From: Methylophilales bacterium HTCC2181
GTDB lineage: Bacteria > Pseudomonadota > Gammaproteobacteria > Burkholderiales > Methylophilaceae
Assembly (NCBI GenBank): GCA_000168995.1
Contig: AAUX01000001.1
Coordinates: forward strand, 310,001 to 374,000
Reading direction: 5' to 3'
DNA: 64,000 nt
The notes below the pieces were generated by a model, which was not told where the DNA came from, did not search any database, and was given only the letters and a program-made list of their open reading frames with translations. Position 1 is the first letter of the stretch. Each line of letters begins with the position of its first letter. A program made the translations under genes and the position numbers. Shown piece after piece: positions 54,616 through 63,927 of the stretch.

Positions 54616-55443
54616 GTGAGCCAAGATAAGTTTATCCAGTCTGAGCAGTCGGTTGCTAAGTGCCTAGCGTATAAAAAAAAAGAAGGTTATCTTGAGATCC
54701 AAGATTTAATTGCTGAAGAAACTCCTGTGGCAATGGTTTTTAATGGAATATCTCATGCCGTGATGATGGCAACACCCCAAGACCTAAATGATTTTGCCCT
54801 AGGATTCAGTATTGCTGAAAATATTATTAATTCTTTGGAGGATATGTATGCCTTAGAAATACATACAACTGATAATGGAATTGAGCTAGCAATAAGTATA
54901 TCAACCGAAACATTTAACCGGTTAAAGGAAAATAGAAGAAGTTTAATAGGGCGAACAGGTTGCGGGTTATGTGGCACAGAAAGTCTAAATCAATTTAAAA
55001 AAATTCAAGAATTACTCACTCTAAATACATCTAGGGCAATATTTTCCTCTAATAACATCATTAAGGCACTAAGCAGTTTTCCTGAAAACCAGATGTTACA
55101 AAAACAAACTGGTTCAACTCATGCTTCGGCATTGTGCAGCAATAATGGAGATATTCTATTAACCAGAGAGGATGTGGGACGTCATAATGCTTTAGATAAA
55201 ATTATCGGCGCAAGCTACAAAATGGAATACGTAGACTTTGGCGAATTATTTTTGATTACTTCTAGTAGAGCTAGTTATGAGATGGTACAAAAAGCAGCTA
55301 AACTGAATATTTGTTTGCTGGTAGCAATATCCGCACCAACGGCATTGGCTGTAAGGCTTGCAGACAGCCTGGGAATAACACTGATTGGTTTTGCTAGAAA
55401 CAAAAATTACAATATTTACACACACAAAGAAAGAATTAGATAG
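54616..55443 (+). CDS. fdhD: Formate dehydrogenase accessory sulfurtransferase FdhD
   Basis: 275 residues; starts at GTG 54616. The essential CxxC pair is in TGCGLCGTES. FdhD moves sulfur to the Mo cofactor of FdsA, without which the enzyme is inactive. It sits between fdsA (8-bp gap) and fdsD. Confidence 0.94.
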   Translation: MSQDKFIQSEQSVAKCLAYKKKEGYLEIQDLIAEETPVAMVFNGISHAVMMATPQDLNDFALGFSIAENIINSLEDMYALEIHTTDNGIELAISISTETFNRLKENRRSLIGRTGCGLCGTESLNQFKKIQELLTLNTSRAIFSSNNIIKALSSFPENQMLQKQTGSTHASALCSNNGDILLTREDVGRHNALDKIIGASYKMEYVDFGELFLITSSRASYEMVQKAAKLNICLLVAISAPTALAVRLADSLGITLIGFARNKNYNIYTHKERIR

Positions 55444-55455
55444 TAGAATCGTCAG

Positions 55456-55665
55456 ATGGAAAATGATCACCTAATTAAAATGGCAAATCAAATCGGAAGT
55501 TTTTTTAAAAGCTACCCAGATCAGGAGTATGCTGCCAAAGAAATAGCCTCTCATTTAAAAAGATTTTGGGCACCAAAAATGAGAGAGACAATAAAGGGAA
55601 TATCTGCTAGAAGCGAATCAATGCTAGACGACATAGTTAGAACTGCAATTAACAAGCACCTATGA
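55456..55665 (+). CDS. fdsD: Formate dehydrogenase delta subunit FdsD
   Basis: 69 residues, the usual size. The sequence IKMANQIGSFFKSYPDQEYAAKEIASHLKRFW matches FdsD, a small subunit/assembly factor of NAD-linked formate dehydrogenase. It ends the operon, one base before the stop of the convergent glycosyltransferase gene. Confidence 0.9.
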   Translation: MENDHLIKMANQIGSFFKSYPDQEYAAKEIASHLKRFWAPKMRETIKGISARSESMLDDIVRTAINKHL

Positions 55666-55666
55666 A

Positions 55667-57301
55667 TTACTTCGATAGTAAAATATAGTAAAATTTATCT
55701 CTAGCCCTTTTCCCCGTCCAAACTTCCTTCCAGTCCTTGTATTCCGATCCGATTTCATTAGTATTTGAGAGTGATATTAACGATAGGCGACAAGCCTTGT
55801 TATTTTCGAATGCGTTTATAGGTTTGATTTTGGTGTAATAGTGTAATAAATCAATTTGGCTATTTGATAAGTTATTAACATACATGCAACTTGATGATTG
55901 CGTAAGAAATGGCTTAAGTTGAGTGTAGATTTGTTTATGGCTTTTTCTGTTGTCAATAAATGGACCCCAAAGCATTATCAACGCAACCCAGAGCATCGTT
56001 ATTCCAATTGCCCAGTTAGTAATTGATGATCTGTTAGTTAATTTATTATTCACAACATTAACTACCCAAAAGGCTGAAAGAATTAGGGCGATCAAGAAAG
56101 GCAAAACCTGAAAGCTCGCAAGTAAATCGCCAGACAGATAAAACATTCGCTCATATATTTTTTCAGGGAGCCCTGTATGCATGGCAAACCAACCAAGCCA
56201 TATTAAAGAACATAAGAAACCGAATACCAGTATGCCAAACCAATTTAATGCGCTGGCATAACTCCTTTTTAAAAGGTCTATCGAACCAACAGCTAAGATA
56301 CAAAAAGGAATTATAAAGGGTATCCAATTAATTTGGTCTTCTTGAATGCTAAAAGAAATCACTAAAAAATATGTGAAGATAAAAATAACAGGAAGTAAGA
56401 TTCTTTTTTGAGAAAGAAGACTGCTAAAGTTGTTGTAAACTATCCATATGGCTAGAGGAAATGCAGGCCAAGTAAACCAGGACAGGCCCTGAAGGTTGTA
56501 CCAAAAATTTGGATTGCTATTAAAGTGTGGTTGATTAATCCAAGCAAAAAATAAGTTGGCATCAGACTGATAAAACAAGAATAACCATGAGCCAATAATG
56601 CATGAAAAAATTAAATATGAGATGCTTAAAAAAGTAACGTACCTTTTATTCATCCAAAAGCTAAAGAAGCCCAACGCAAGCGAAGTTAGTACAATGGATA
56701 GAGTCGGTACGAATCCATTGGATAAGAAGGTAATCGACAGGCCAAGTCCTAAAATAATACTAGCCCGAAAAGGCCTTCTGAAATAAAGTGAGAATGAGTA
56801 TAGGCTTAATGAAATACCTGCCAGAGCAGAAATCTCAGGCGAGAGTGTATGAATATTTAAGATTAGACCTATTGAAGCAATAAAAAGTAGCCCTGATGTC
56901 CTCCCAAAACTCGGCCCCCATAATTCTCGTGTTAATAGACCTAAAGATATCATGGTGATTGATACCCACATAGCATTGGCAATTCTTGCTGCATCGTGTA
57001 ACTCCAGCAATGGAGAAAACAGTTTTGCAAAGGCAGCACCAAAAAAAGCATATAACGGCGGGTACAGAGGAATACTATTACTTGCATTGGTTGGATGGAT
57101 GAAGTGATTATGTAAATAAATCTCTAAAATCTGACTGATAGTTGCTGACTCATGAGGCCGCCAAGGTTCATGACCAGTAAGTCCCGTAACAACCCATATG
57201 AAAGCGAGGAAAAAAAATAAATGCAGCTTTGTTTTTTCACCAAGAATTTTTCTTGGTGACGACATATTCCCTTGCCAGTCATGATCTAAATAAATTTTCA
57301 T
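55667..57301 (-). CDS. GT39-like glycosyltransferase (ArnT type)
   Basis: 544 residues with about 11-12 membrane spans and a periplasmic C-terminus. The N-terminal TGLTGHEPWRPHE region, with the acidic pair near residues 45-52, matches the ArnT/PMT (GT39) group, which transfers sugars from polyprenyl-phosphate carriers to lipid A or other acceptors. The donor cannot be told from sequence. It is convergent with fdsD. Confidence 0.7.
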   Translation of the reverse strand: MKIYLDHDWQGNMSSPRKILGEKTKLHLFFFLAFIWVVTGLTGHEPWRPHESATISQILEIYLHNHFIHPTNASNSIPLYPPLYAFFGAAFAKLFSPLLELHDAARIANAMWVSITMISLGLLTRELWGPSFGRTSGLLFIASIGLILNIHTLSPEISALAGISLSLYSFSLYFRRPFRASIILGLGLSITFLSNGFVPTLSIVLTSLALGFFSFWMNKRYVTFLSISYLIFSCIIGSWLFLFYQSDANLFFAWINQPHFNSNPNFWYNLQGLSWFTWPAFPLAIWIVYNNFSSLLSQKRILLPVIFIFTYFLVISFSIQEDQINWIPFIIPFCILAVGSIDLLKRSYASALNWFGILVFGFLCSLIWLGWFAMHTGLPEKIYERMFYLSGDLLASFQVLPFLIALILSAFWVVNVVNNKLTNRSSITNWAIGITMLWVALIMLWGPFIDNRKSHKQIYTQLKPFLTQSSSCMYVNNLSNSQIDLLHYYTKIKPINAFENNKACRLSLISLSNTNEIGSEYKDWKEVWTGKRARDKFYYILLSK

Positions 57302-57323
57302 ATGACTTTAATGATATATAAAA

Positions 57324-57348
57324 AAAGGCAGCGATGCTGCCTTTTTTT
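57324..57348. terminator. Bidirectional terminator beside rpmE
   Basis: AAAGGCAGC-GAT-GCTGCCTTT with A and T runs on both sides. It lies between the ends of the L31 gene and the start region of the GT39 gene, so it terminates rpmE on the - strand. Confidence 0.88.
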
Positions 57349-57361
57349 ATACTGTTGATTG

Positions 57362-57562
57362 TTACATACCGTATTTTTGTTTAAATTTCTCGACACGTCC
57401 TGCTGTGTCTAAAATTTTCTGCTTACCAGTGTAAAAAGGATGGCATTGAGAACAAACCTCAATACTGAGGTCTTTAGCAATAGTTGATTGAGTTTTAAAT
57501 GTATTTCCACAACTGCAAGTTACATTAACTTCTGGGTAGTTTGGATGAATATCTTTTTTCAT
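57362..57562 (-). CDS. rpmE: 50S ribosomal protein L31 (zinc type)
   Basis: 66 residues. Four cysteines (Cys16, Cys18, Cys37, Cys40) give the zinc-binding C+ form. [16 protein letters not shown] and [20 protein letters not shown] are typical. It follows rho after a 71-bp gap on the same strand, the common rho-rpmE order. Confidence 0.97.
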   Translation of the reverse strand: MKKDIHPNYPEVNVTCSCGNTFKTQSTIAKDLSIEVCSQCHPFYTGKQKILDTAGRVEKFKQKYGM

Positions 57563-57633
57563 AGTAATACTCTTAATTTGATTGAGGCGTAATTATTAAT
57601 GATTATGAGTTAAAAATCAATAAATATTATTGA

Positions 57634-58893
57634 TTAGCCCCTTCTCATGCTATCGAAGAAGTCATTATTATTTTTTGTTGACTTAACTTTATCTAGAAGG
57701 AATTCCATGGCTTCAAGCTCATCCATTGGGTACAGAAGTTTTCGAAGAACCCATATCTTTTGAAGTACATCTGCAGGAATGAGCAATTCTTCTCTTCGCG
57801 TGCTGGATTTGTTAACATTAATTGCGGGATAAACTCTTTTTTCAGCCATTCTTCGATCCAGGTGTATTTCCATATTACCTGTGCCTTTGAACTCTTCATA
57901 AATAACGTCATCCATCCTAGATCCGGTATCTACTAGGGCAGTTGCAAGTATAGTAAGTGAGCCACCTTCTTCAATATTTCTTGCTGCCCCAAAAAAACGT
58001 TTGGGCTTTTGAAGTGCATTTGCATCTACACCACCCGTTAAAACTTTTCCTGATGAGGGAATAACTGTATTGTAGGCTCTTGCTAATCTAGTAATTGAGT
58101 CCAAAAGTATTACGACATCTTTTTTATGCTCGACTAAGCGCTTTGCTTTTTCTAGGACCATTTCTGCCACCTGTACATGCCTGGTTGCTGGTTCATCAAA
58201 AGTAGAAGCCAAAACTTCACCTTTAACTGACCTTGTCATTTCAGTAACCTCTTCTGGTCGCTCATCAATTAGCAAAACAATCAAGGAAACATCGGGATGA
58301 TTTGCGGTAATTGCATGGGCAATATTCTGCATCATGACGGTTTTTCCACTCTTAGGACTAGCGACTAACAAACCCCTCTGCCCTTTTCCTACAGGAGAAA
58401 TCATATCAATCACTCTACTTGTATAGTTTTCAACACCTTCCGTATCTCTCTCGAGCGTTAAAGGTTCAGTAGGAAATAAAGGAGTTAGGTTCTCAAATAG
58501 AATTTTATTCTTTGTATTTTCTGGTGCATCATTATTTACTTTATCTACTTTCACTAAAGCAAAATATCGCTCACTATCCTTTGGCGTTCTAATTTCACCT
58601 TCAATGGTGTCTCCTGTATGAAGATTAAATCTTCTTATCTGTGAAGGAGATACATAAATATCATCAGGGCCTGCAAGATAAGATGCCTCTGCAGATCTTA
58701 AGAATCCAAAACCATCAGAGAGTACTTCAAGTGTTCCGCTACCAAAAAGTACCTGACCATTTTTTGCTTGATTCTTTAATAAAGCAAAAATTAGATCTTG
58801 CTTACGCATCCTTCCGGTGTTTTCAATTTTTTCAGCAATGGCTAAATTGACTAACTCAGCAATTGGAAGGTGTTTTAGGTCGGATAGATGCAT
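57634..58893 (-). CDS. rho: Transcription termination factor Rho
   Basis: 419 residues, the standard Rho size. The N-terminal RNA-binding domain ([18 protein letters not shown]) and the ATPase core with Walker [17 protein letters not shown], Walker [17 protein letters not shown] and [20 protein letters not shown] are present. It terminates untranslated transcripts. It follows trxA on the same strand (8-bp gap). Confidence 0.98.
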   Translation of the reverse strand: MHLSDLKHLPIAELVNLAIAEKIENTGRMRKQDLIFALLKNQAKNGQVLFGSGTLEVLSDGFGFLRSAEASYLAGPDDIYVSPSQIRRFNLHTGDTIEGEIRTPKDSERYFALVKVDKVNNDAPENTKNKILFENLTPLFPTEPLTLERDTEGVENYTSRVIDMISPVGKGQRGLLVASPKSGKTVMMQNIAHAITANHPDVSLIVLLIDERPEEVTEMTRSVKGEVLASTFDEPATRHVQVAEMVLEKAKRLVEHKKDVVILLDSITRLARAYNTVIPSSGKVLTGGVDANALQKPKRFFGAARNIEEGGSLTILATALVDTGSRMDDVIYEEFKGTGNMEIHLDRRMAEKRVYPAINVNKSSTRREELLIPADVLQKIWVLRKLLYPMDELEAMEFLLDKVKSTKNNNDFFDSMRRG

Positions 58894-58901
58894 AATTTTT
58901 C

Positions 58902-59228
58902 TTATATTGTGCTGTCAATGAAGGCAGCTAGTTGTGATTTGGATAAAGCTCCTACTTTCGTGGCCTCGATATTTCCATCTTTGAATATCATTAAGGTTGG
59001 TATGCCTCTTACTCCATATTTTGCCGGAGTCTGAGGGTTATCATCAATATTATGTTTAGCTATTATTAGCTTTCCTTCATATTCTGATACCAAAGATTCC
59101 AATATCGGCGCAATCATTTTGCAAGGCCCACACCACTCAGCCCAATAGTCAACTAAGACCGGGATATTGGATTCTAATACTGTTTTTTGAAATGTTTCAT
59201 CAGTTAGATGAATAATGGAATTGCTCAT
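58902..59228 (-). CDS. trxA: Thioredoxin
   Basis: 108 residues. The active site is WCGPC (Cys33, Cys36) and the cis-proline region is RGIPTLMIF. It is a cytoplasmic disulfide reductant. The trxA-rho-rpmE order is shared with many Proteobacteria. Confidence 0.97.
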   Translation of the reverse strand: MSNSIIHLTDETFQKTVLESNIPVLVDYWAEWCGPCKMIAPILESLVSEYEGKLIIAKHNIDDNPQTPAKYGVRGIPTLMIFKDGNIEATKVGALSKSQLAAFIDSTI

Positions 59229-59327
59229 AGATTTTATAGGTTTTTGTATTTATATTGATTTTTTGGGATTTAATTCTCAGAACAATTCAAACTATAAAAC
59301 ATAAATTTCAAACAAGCAATATATATT

Positions 59328-59900
59328 TTATTCAACCATTTCAAACAAGGGTACGACCTTTTTTACGCCTCTTGATGATTTCGCTATTTTAATAGCGCTT
59401 GCAACATCTTTTTCACTAAGTATTCCCATTAAATAGACGACTTGTCTTTCAGTAACTACTTTCACATGCAAAGGGAATAGCTGCGTTTCATTTTCTTGGA
59501 TAAATAACCTAGACTTAATATTTGCTGTAATTAATGTATCATTAGCTTCCGATTTGAGGCTGCTATTTTCGGGGGTTACTAAAAGGAAATTTTTAACGCC
59601 TTTAACATTTGGCATTTTTTGTATCTGTTCTCCCACTAAATCTTTAGTTTCTTCTGACCTTACTTCTCCTGTTATCAAAACAGTCTGGTTGTAGCTAACG
59701 AAGCTTACATTTGATCCGGAATAAATGTCTTGCGTGTTAAGTATGGATTGAATTTCAATTTTCTGGTCGTTGAATTGGGCTTCTGTTGTGCGTTTATCGG
59801 CATAGGATGATGGGGCACTTACCACTGCAATAGGAGCGCATCCAACAAGATGAAAGCTAATTAAGATAAATAGTATGTAAAATTTGTATGCTTTAACCAT
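59328..59900 (-). CDS. dolP: Dual-BON-domain outer-membrane lipoprotein (DolP-like)
   Basis: 190 residues. The lipobox is HLVGC (Cys21). Two BON domains follow, each about 60-70 residues (NVSFVSYNQTVLITGEV; HVKVVTERQVVYLMGILSEKD). DolP (YraP) in E. coli binds anionic lipid at division sites and supports BAM. The length and order match. It is divergent from rsmI, which in E. coli lies in the same neighbourhood. Confidence 0.88.
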   Translation of the reverse strand: MVKAYKFYILFILISFHLVGCAPIAVVSAPSSYADKRTTEAQFNDQKIEIQSILNTQDIYSGSNVSFVSYNQTVLITGEVRSEETKDLVGEQIQKMPNVKGVKNFLLVTPENSSLKSEANDTLITANIKSRLFIQENETQLFPLHVKVVTERQVVYLMGILSEKDVASAIKIAKSSRGVKKVVPLFEMVE

Positions 59901-59945
59901 ACAATGATTATATATTGAATTTAATTTTTTGAGAATCTATTTGCT

Positions 59946-60788
59946 TTGAAGGCTGGACTGTATCTTGTAGCAACACCTATTGGTAATCGAGACGATATCT
60001 CGATAAGGGCTTTAGATACACTAAAAAATGTTGATATGATTGCATGCGAGGATACAAGGCATTCATCGCTATTGTTATCTTTTTTTGGAATTAAAAAGAA
60101 ATTAATATCCCTGCATCAGCATAACGAGGAAGATAAAGCGACATATATTGCCAGCTTGATTCAGCAAGGATATGCCTTAGCTTATATATCGGACGCAGGA
60201 ACTCCTGCAATAAGTGACCCGGGAGCATTGTTGGTTCGGCATATGCATAATCTGCAGATTAATGTAGTTCCTATTCCTGGACCTTCGGCACTAGTCACTG
60301 CCTTTTCTGTATCTGGATTTCCAACTAACAACTTTTTGTTTTATGGGTTTTTACCAAATGCAAATGGTAAGTGTAAAAAAGCTTTACTGGATATCTATCA
60401 AAAAAAAGTTACAGCCATTATTTATGAATCTCCCCATAGGATAATCAAAACTCTTGAGCTAGTAAGGCAAGTATTTGGCGAAGAACATGAAATTGTGATT
60501 ACTCGAGAGCTGACTAAGATTTTTGAAACAATATACAAGGGTTACGTGGGCAACCTCATAACGGAAATTGAGTCTAAAAAAGATAATCAAAAAGGTGAAT
60601 TTGTATTAATACTATCAGAGCCAAATGATCATTCAGAAAGCTCACAATTAATGCCGTTGAAAGAGGCTTTAGAAGATACGTTAAATGTGGTTTCTTTAAA
60701 TCAGTCTGTCAAAATTATTGCTAAAATATATAATAAGAATAAAAAAGAAATTTATAATCTTGCGTTGGAATTAAAAAAAAATGAATGA
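59946..60788 (+). CDS. rsmI: 16S rRNA (cytidine-1402-2'-O) methyltransferase RsmI
   Basis: 280 residues. LYLVATPIGNRDDISIRAL, CEDTRHSS and SDAGTPAISDPG are diagnostic of the RsmI SAM-binding fold. The start is TTG 59946; no ATG lies before LYLVATPIGN. It methylates C1402 in the 16S decoding site. It overlaps pyrC by 8 bp. Confidence 0.95.
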   Translation: MKAGLYLVATPIGNRDDISIRALDTLKNVDMIACEDTRHSSLLLSFFGIKKKLISLHQHNEEDKATYIASLIQQGYALAYISDAGTPAISDPGALLVRHMHNLQINVVPIPGPSALVTAFSVSGFPTNNFLFYGFLPNANGKCKKALLDIYQKKVTAIIYESPHRIIKTLELVRQVFGEEHEIVITRELTKIFETIYKGYVGNLITEIESKKDNQKGEFVLILSEPNDHSESSQLMPLKEALEDTLNVVSLNQSVKIIAKIYNKNKKEIYNLALELKKNE

Positions 60789-61809
60789 AATAAGAATCTT
60801 AAAGCCAGACGATATGCATCTTCATGTAAGAGATGGAGCAATTATGGCAAATGTAATCCAAGACACCGCAAGACAGTTTGCACGCGCCATAATAATGCCA
60901 AACCTGAGTGACCCAATTATCAATGCATTTAAAGCAGAGCAATATTATAGAGCTATTAAAGCCACTTCAACCGACCTAGAGCCCTTAATGACTTTATATT
61001 TTACTGATCAGTTAACCATGATTGAGCTTGATAAAGTGAAGCATTCTCCGCATATTCATGGTGTTAAGTTGTACCCTGCAGGCGTAACAACTAACTCTGA
61101 GTCAGGTATAGATTCGATCAATGATTGTTTTCCAATCTTTGAAATGATGGAAAAAAAAGGTATTCCACTTCTTTTACATGGTGAAGTAAACGACCCTTCT
61201 GTTGATATCTTCGACAGAGAAAAGGTATTTATTGATAAATACTTAACTAATATTTGCAAAGAATTTCCTTCACTCCGAATAGTTTTTGAACATATTTCAA
61301 CAAAAGAAGCGGTAGATTTTGTGAGCAACTCAAATCAACTGGTTTCGGCTACAATAACACCTCAACATATACTTTTAAATCGAAACGATCTTCTCGTTGG
61401 CGGTATAAAACCCCATAATTATTGCTTACCCATTGTTAAACGATCTTCCCATCAAAAAGCAGTGCTCAATGCAGCAATATCGGGTAATCCTAAGTTTTTT
61501 TTGGGTACAGATAGCGCACCACACTTCAGAAGCCAAAAGGAATCTGCCTGTGGATGTGCAGGCATCTATTCTGCGAGAACGGCGCTAGAGTTTTATGCCC
61601 AAATTTTTGATGAAAATAATGCCCTGGATAAACTCGAGAATTTTGCAAGTAAGTTTGGAGCAGATTTTTATGGACTTCCCCAGAATAAAGTCTTTATCAC
61701 ACTTACAAAAAAAGAATACAAGGTACCAAGCTCGATATTGATAGAGAATCAGGAATTAATTCCATTTTACGCCGGTGAAACATTAAAATGGCAGCTATCT
61801 TCCAATTAA
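60781..61809 (+). CDS. pyrC: Dihydroorotase PyrC
   Basis: 342 residues, class II dihydroorotase. The metal-binding HLHVRDG (residues 13-19), HGVKLYPAG with the carbamylated Lys, LLLHGEV, FEHIST and the catalytic Asp in FLGTDSAPH are all visible. It forms dihydroorotate in pyrimidine synthesis. It overlaps rsmI by 8 bp and is followed by the RNase P RNA gene. Confidence 0.97.
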   Translation: MNEIRILKPDDMHLHVRDGAIMANVIQDTARQFARAIIMPNLSDPIINAFKAEQYYRAIKATSTDLEPLMTLYFTDQLTMIELDKVKHSPHIHGVKLYPAGVTTNSESGIDSINDCFPIFEMMEKKGIPLLLHGEVNDPSVDIFDREKVFIDKYLTNICKEFPSLRIVFEHISTKEAVDFVSNSNQLVSATITPQHILLNRNDLLVGGIKPHNYCLPIVKRSSHQKAVLNAAISGNPKFFLGTDSAPHFRSQKESACGCAGIYSARTALEFYAQIFDENNALDKLENFASKFGADFYGLPQNKVFITLTKKEYKVPSSILIENQELIPFYAGETLKWQLSSN

Positions 61810-61813
61810 AAGA

Positions 61814-61822
61814 TGTTAAAAT
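61814..61822 (+). promoter_or_regulatory. Extended -10 promoter of rnpB
   Basis: TGT-TAAAAT is an extended -10 element ending 6 bp before the predicted RNA 5' end. No good -35 is seen, as expected for this promoter class. Confidence 0.5.
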
Positions 61823-61828
61823 CTTGTC

Positions 61829-62113
61829 AAGTTGACTAGACAGTCGCTATATATGCAAATATATAGAGGAAAGTCCGGGCTCCATAGAGCAAAGTGATGG
61901 CTAACAGCCATACGCCGTGAGGCGAGGAATAGGGCCACAGAGACGAGCGTATTAAGTTACGGTGAAACGCGGTAACCTCCACTTGGAGCAAGGCCAAATA
62001 GGGTAGCATTGGCACGGCTCGTGTCGCTACCGGGTAGGCTGCTTGAGTGCATAAGTAATTGTGCAACTAGATGAATGACTGTCCACGACAGAACCCGGCT
62101 TATCGGTCAACTT
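61829..62113 (+). ncRNA. rnpB: RNase P RNA (type A), compact form
   Basis: About 285 nt against 377 in E. coli. P1 pairs 61829-61836 with 62106-62113. Universal parts are present: GAGGAAAGTCCGGGCTCC (61867-61884), GAGCAAGGCCAAATAGG, GGGTAGGCTGCTTGAG and GACAGAACCCGGCTTATCGG. P3 is cut to TATATA-TGCAAA-TATATA, and the P12 helix of the specificity domain is missing or tiny. The RNA processes tRNA 5' ends. Confidence 0.96.
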
Positions 62114-62154
62114 AACCTAAAACATAACCCATTGAACAATAAAGAAATTGTCCT

Positions 62155-62182
62155 AAAAAGTGCTTGCAAAGCACTTTTTTTT
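62155..62182 (+). terminator. Terminator after rnpB
   Basis: AAAAAGTGC-TTGCAAA-GCACTTTTT plus further T. Its loop contains TTGCAA (62164-62169), which also reads as the -35 of the mraZ promoter. Confidence 0.88.
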
Positions 62183-62192
62183 TGCCTATAGT
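62164..62192 (+). promoter_or_regulatory. Predicted mraZ (dcw cluster) promoter
   Basis: TTGCAA (62164-62169), a 17-bp spacer and TATAGT (62187-62192). Transcription would start near 62199, at the edge of the MraZ repeats. The -35 lies in the terminator loop of rnpB. Confidence 0.6.
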
Positions 62193-62202
62193 GTATCTGT
62201 AA

Positions 62203-62227
62203 GGGAAAAAGTGGTAATTTGTGGGAA
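62203..62227 (+). promoter_or_regulatory. MraZ-binding repeats
   Basis: Three GGGAA/GGTAA units (62203-62207, 62213-62217 and 62223-62227) occur at exact 10-bp steps. MraZ of E. coli binds TGGGN repeats spaced by 5 nt in front of its own operon; this pattern matches. It suggests autoregulation. Confidence 0.75.
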
Positions 62228-62285
62228 ATTATTAAACGAGACTAAGGGCGTTCAGTAATTTCCCATCTTTTTAGGGTGATGATAA

Positions 62286-62732
62286 ATGTATAGAGGTGCG
62301 ACACTTTTAAATCTAGATGGTAAAAGCAGGGTAGCCATACCAACTAAATACCGAGAGGTGTTGATGCACGAATCATCCGGGTCGATAGTGATAACAGCCC
62401 ATCCTCATGGCTGTCTTTTGTTGTATCCAAAATCAGCTTGGGAGCCAATTCAAAACAAAGTAATGAAATTTTCAAGCTTCGATAAAAAGTCTAGCGGTCT
62501 TCAGCGCTTATTAGTTGGTTATGCCGAAGATGTAAATATTGATGCGTCTGGCCGTCTTTTAATTTCCTCCGAACTAAGGACATATTCAAACATAGACAAA
62601 ACCTTAATGTTAGTTGGCCAAGGAAGTCACTTTGAATTATGGAGTCAAGAATTATGGGAGAAGGAAATTAACCAAATTAATATTAATGAGACTAATGAAT
62701 TGCCAGAAGAACTGGGAGGATTTTCATTATGA
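62286..62732 (+). CDS. mraZ: Transcriptional regulator MraZ
   Basis: 148 residues with two SpoVT-AbrB-like repeats: [23 protein letters not shown] and [18 protein letters not shown]. It represses the division and cell-wall (dcw) cluster from its repeated operator. First gene of the cluster; overlaps rsmH by 4 bp. Confidence 0.96.
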   Translation: MYRGATLLNLDGKSRVAIPTKYREVLMHESSGSIVITAHPHGCLLLYPKSAWEPIQNKVMKFSSFDKKSSGLQRLLVGYAEDVNIDASGRLLISSELRTYSNIDKTLMLVGQGSHFELWSQELWEKEINQININETNELPEELGGFSL

Positions 62733-63666
62733 GTAAAGAAAATTTCACTCATATCCCGGTACTGCTCAATGAAAGCATTGATGGACTAAATATCAATCCA
62801 GCTGGAACATATCTCGATTGTACTTTTGGTCGAGGCGGTCATTCAAAAGAAATTTTAAAAAGACTTAATCAAAACGGAAGGCTTGTAGCGATAGATCAAG
62901 ACCTTGCAGCAGTTGCTGAAGGAAAAAAAATTAACGATAAAAGGTTTGATATATACCATGGAAAATTTTCATCAATGGATGAAATAGTAAAAAAAAAAGT
63001 ATTAAAAAGCTGGATGGAATTTTGATGGATCTTGGAATTTCATCACCACAAGTCGATAATGCGGAAAGAGGTTTTAGTTTTAGGCTGGATGGTCAGCTTG
63101 ATATGAGAATGAATCAAGATCACCTTGAAACAGCAGCAGATATAGTGAATAGCTACGATGAGGCTGAGCTAATATATATTCTTAAGGTATATGGTGAGGA
63201 AAGATTTGCAAAAAGAATTGCAAGATCAATAGTGGCTCATAGAGCGGATGTTGGGAGAATAGAAAAGACAATACAATTAGCGCAAATAATCAACAAAGCT
63301 GTTCCTAAGCGAGAGCCAGGGAAAGATCCTGCAACAAGAACATTTCAGGCACTTCGTATCAAGGTCAATCAAGAAATAGAGGAAATCGAAAAAGCTCTAC
63401 CCATAGCCTTTGATCTATTGAATAAAAATGGGCGAATAGCAGTAATAAGCTTTCATTCGCTTGAAGATAGAGTCGTAAAGAATTTTGCAAAACAGCAGTT
63501 AGAGACAGACCTTATACCTAAATATATTCCAATTAAGGCATCTGAAATACGAAAGTCAAACCTTAAAAAAATAGGAAAACTAATCATTCCTTCAGAAATT
63601 GAGATAAAAGAAAATCCAAGATCTAGAAGTGCAAAACTGAGGGTGATAGAGAGGATTGAAGAGTAA
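62729..63666 (+). pseudogene. rsmH: 16S rRNA m4C1402 methyltransferase RsmH, split by a one-base frameshift in an A10 run
   Basis: The N-terminal part (62729-63025; [25 protein letters not shown]) runs out of frame after the A10 run at 62989-62998; the C-terminal part (63022-63666; MDLGISSPQVDNAERGFSF, ISFHSLEDR) continues in another frame. One extra A, or a -1 slip on the run, would join them into about 312 residues, the normal length, reading [15 protein letters not shown]. RsmH is rarely lost, so a base-call error or slippage-based rescue is as likely as true inactivation. The downstream part could also be translated from TTG 63022 or ATG 63025 but would lack the SAM motif. Confidence 0.85.
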
Positions 63667-63923
63667 TGCGATTAAATTTAATCCTTTTTTTTGCATTAAT
63701 AATTTTTTCATTAGCAACGGTAAATTCAGAACACCAATACAGAAAAAAATACTCAAAATTAGATATGGAGAATAAAAAGACATTGGAATTAAGAGATGAA
63801 AAAACCAAGTTACAGCTGGAGGAGTCTGATAAGTCAGGAAATGAAAGAATAGAACAAATTGCAAAAAAGAAACTGCGTATGCACAACCCATCAGAGAAAG
63901 AAAAAGTTTTTTTAGGAAAGTGA
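63666..63923 (+). CDS. ftsL: Cell division protein FtsL
   Basis: 85 residues: a short cytoplasmic start, one membrane span (about residues 3-20), and a periplasmic leucine-zipper-like coiled coil (about residues 30-75). FtsL joins FtsB and FtsQ in the divisome. Start overlaps the rsmH stop (TAATG). Position between rsmH and ftsI is diagnostic of the dcw cluster. Confidence 0.9.
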   Translation: MRLNLILFFALIIFSLATVNSEHQYRKKYSKLDMENKKTLELRDEKTKLQLEESDKSGNERIEQIAKKKLRMHNPSEKEKVFLGK

Positions 63924-63927
63924 AGTA

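Noticed and set aside
61852-61866. AT-rich palindrome TATATA-TGCAAA-TATATA as an operator
   Set aside because: It is the P3 helix of the RNase P RNA, placed between the P2 strand and the GAGGAAAGTCC core.
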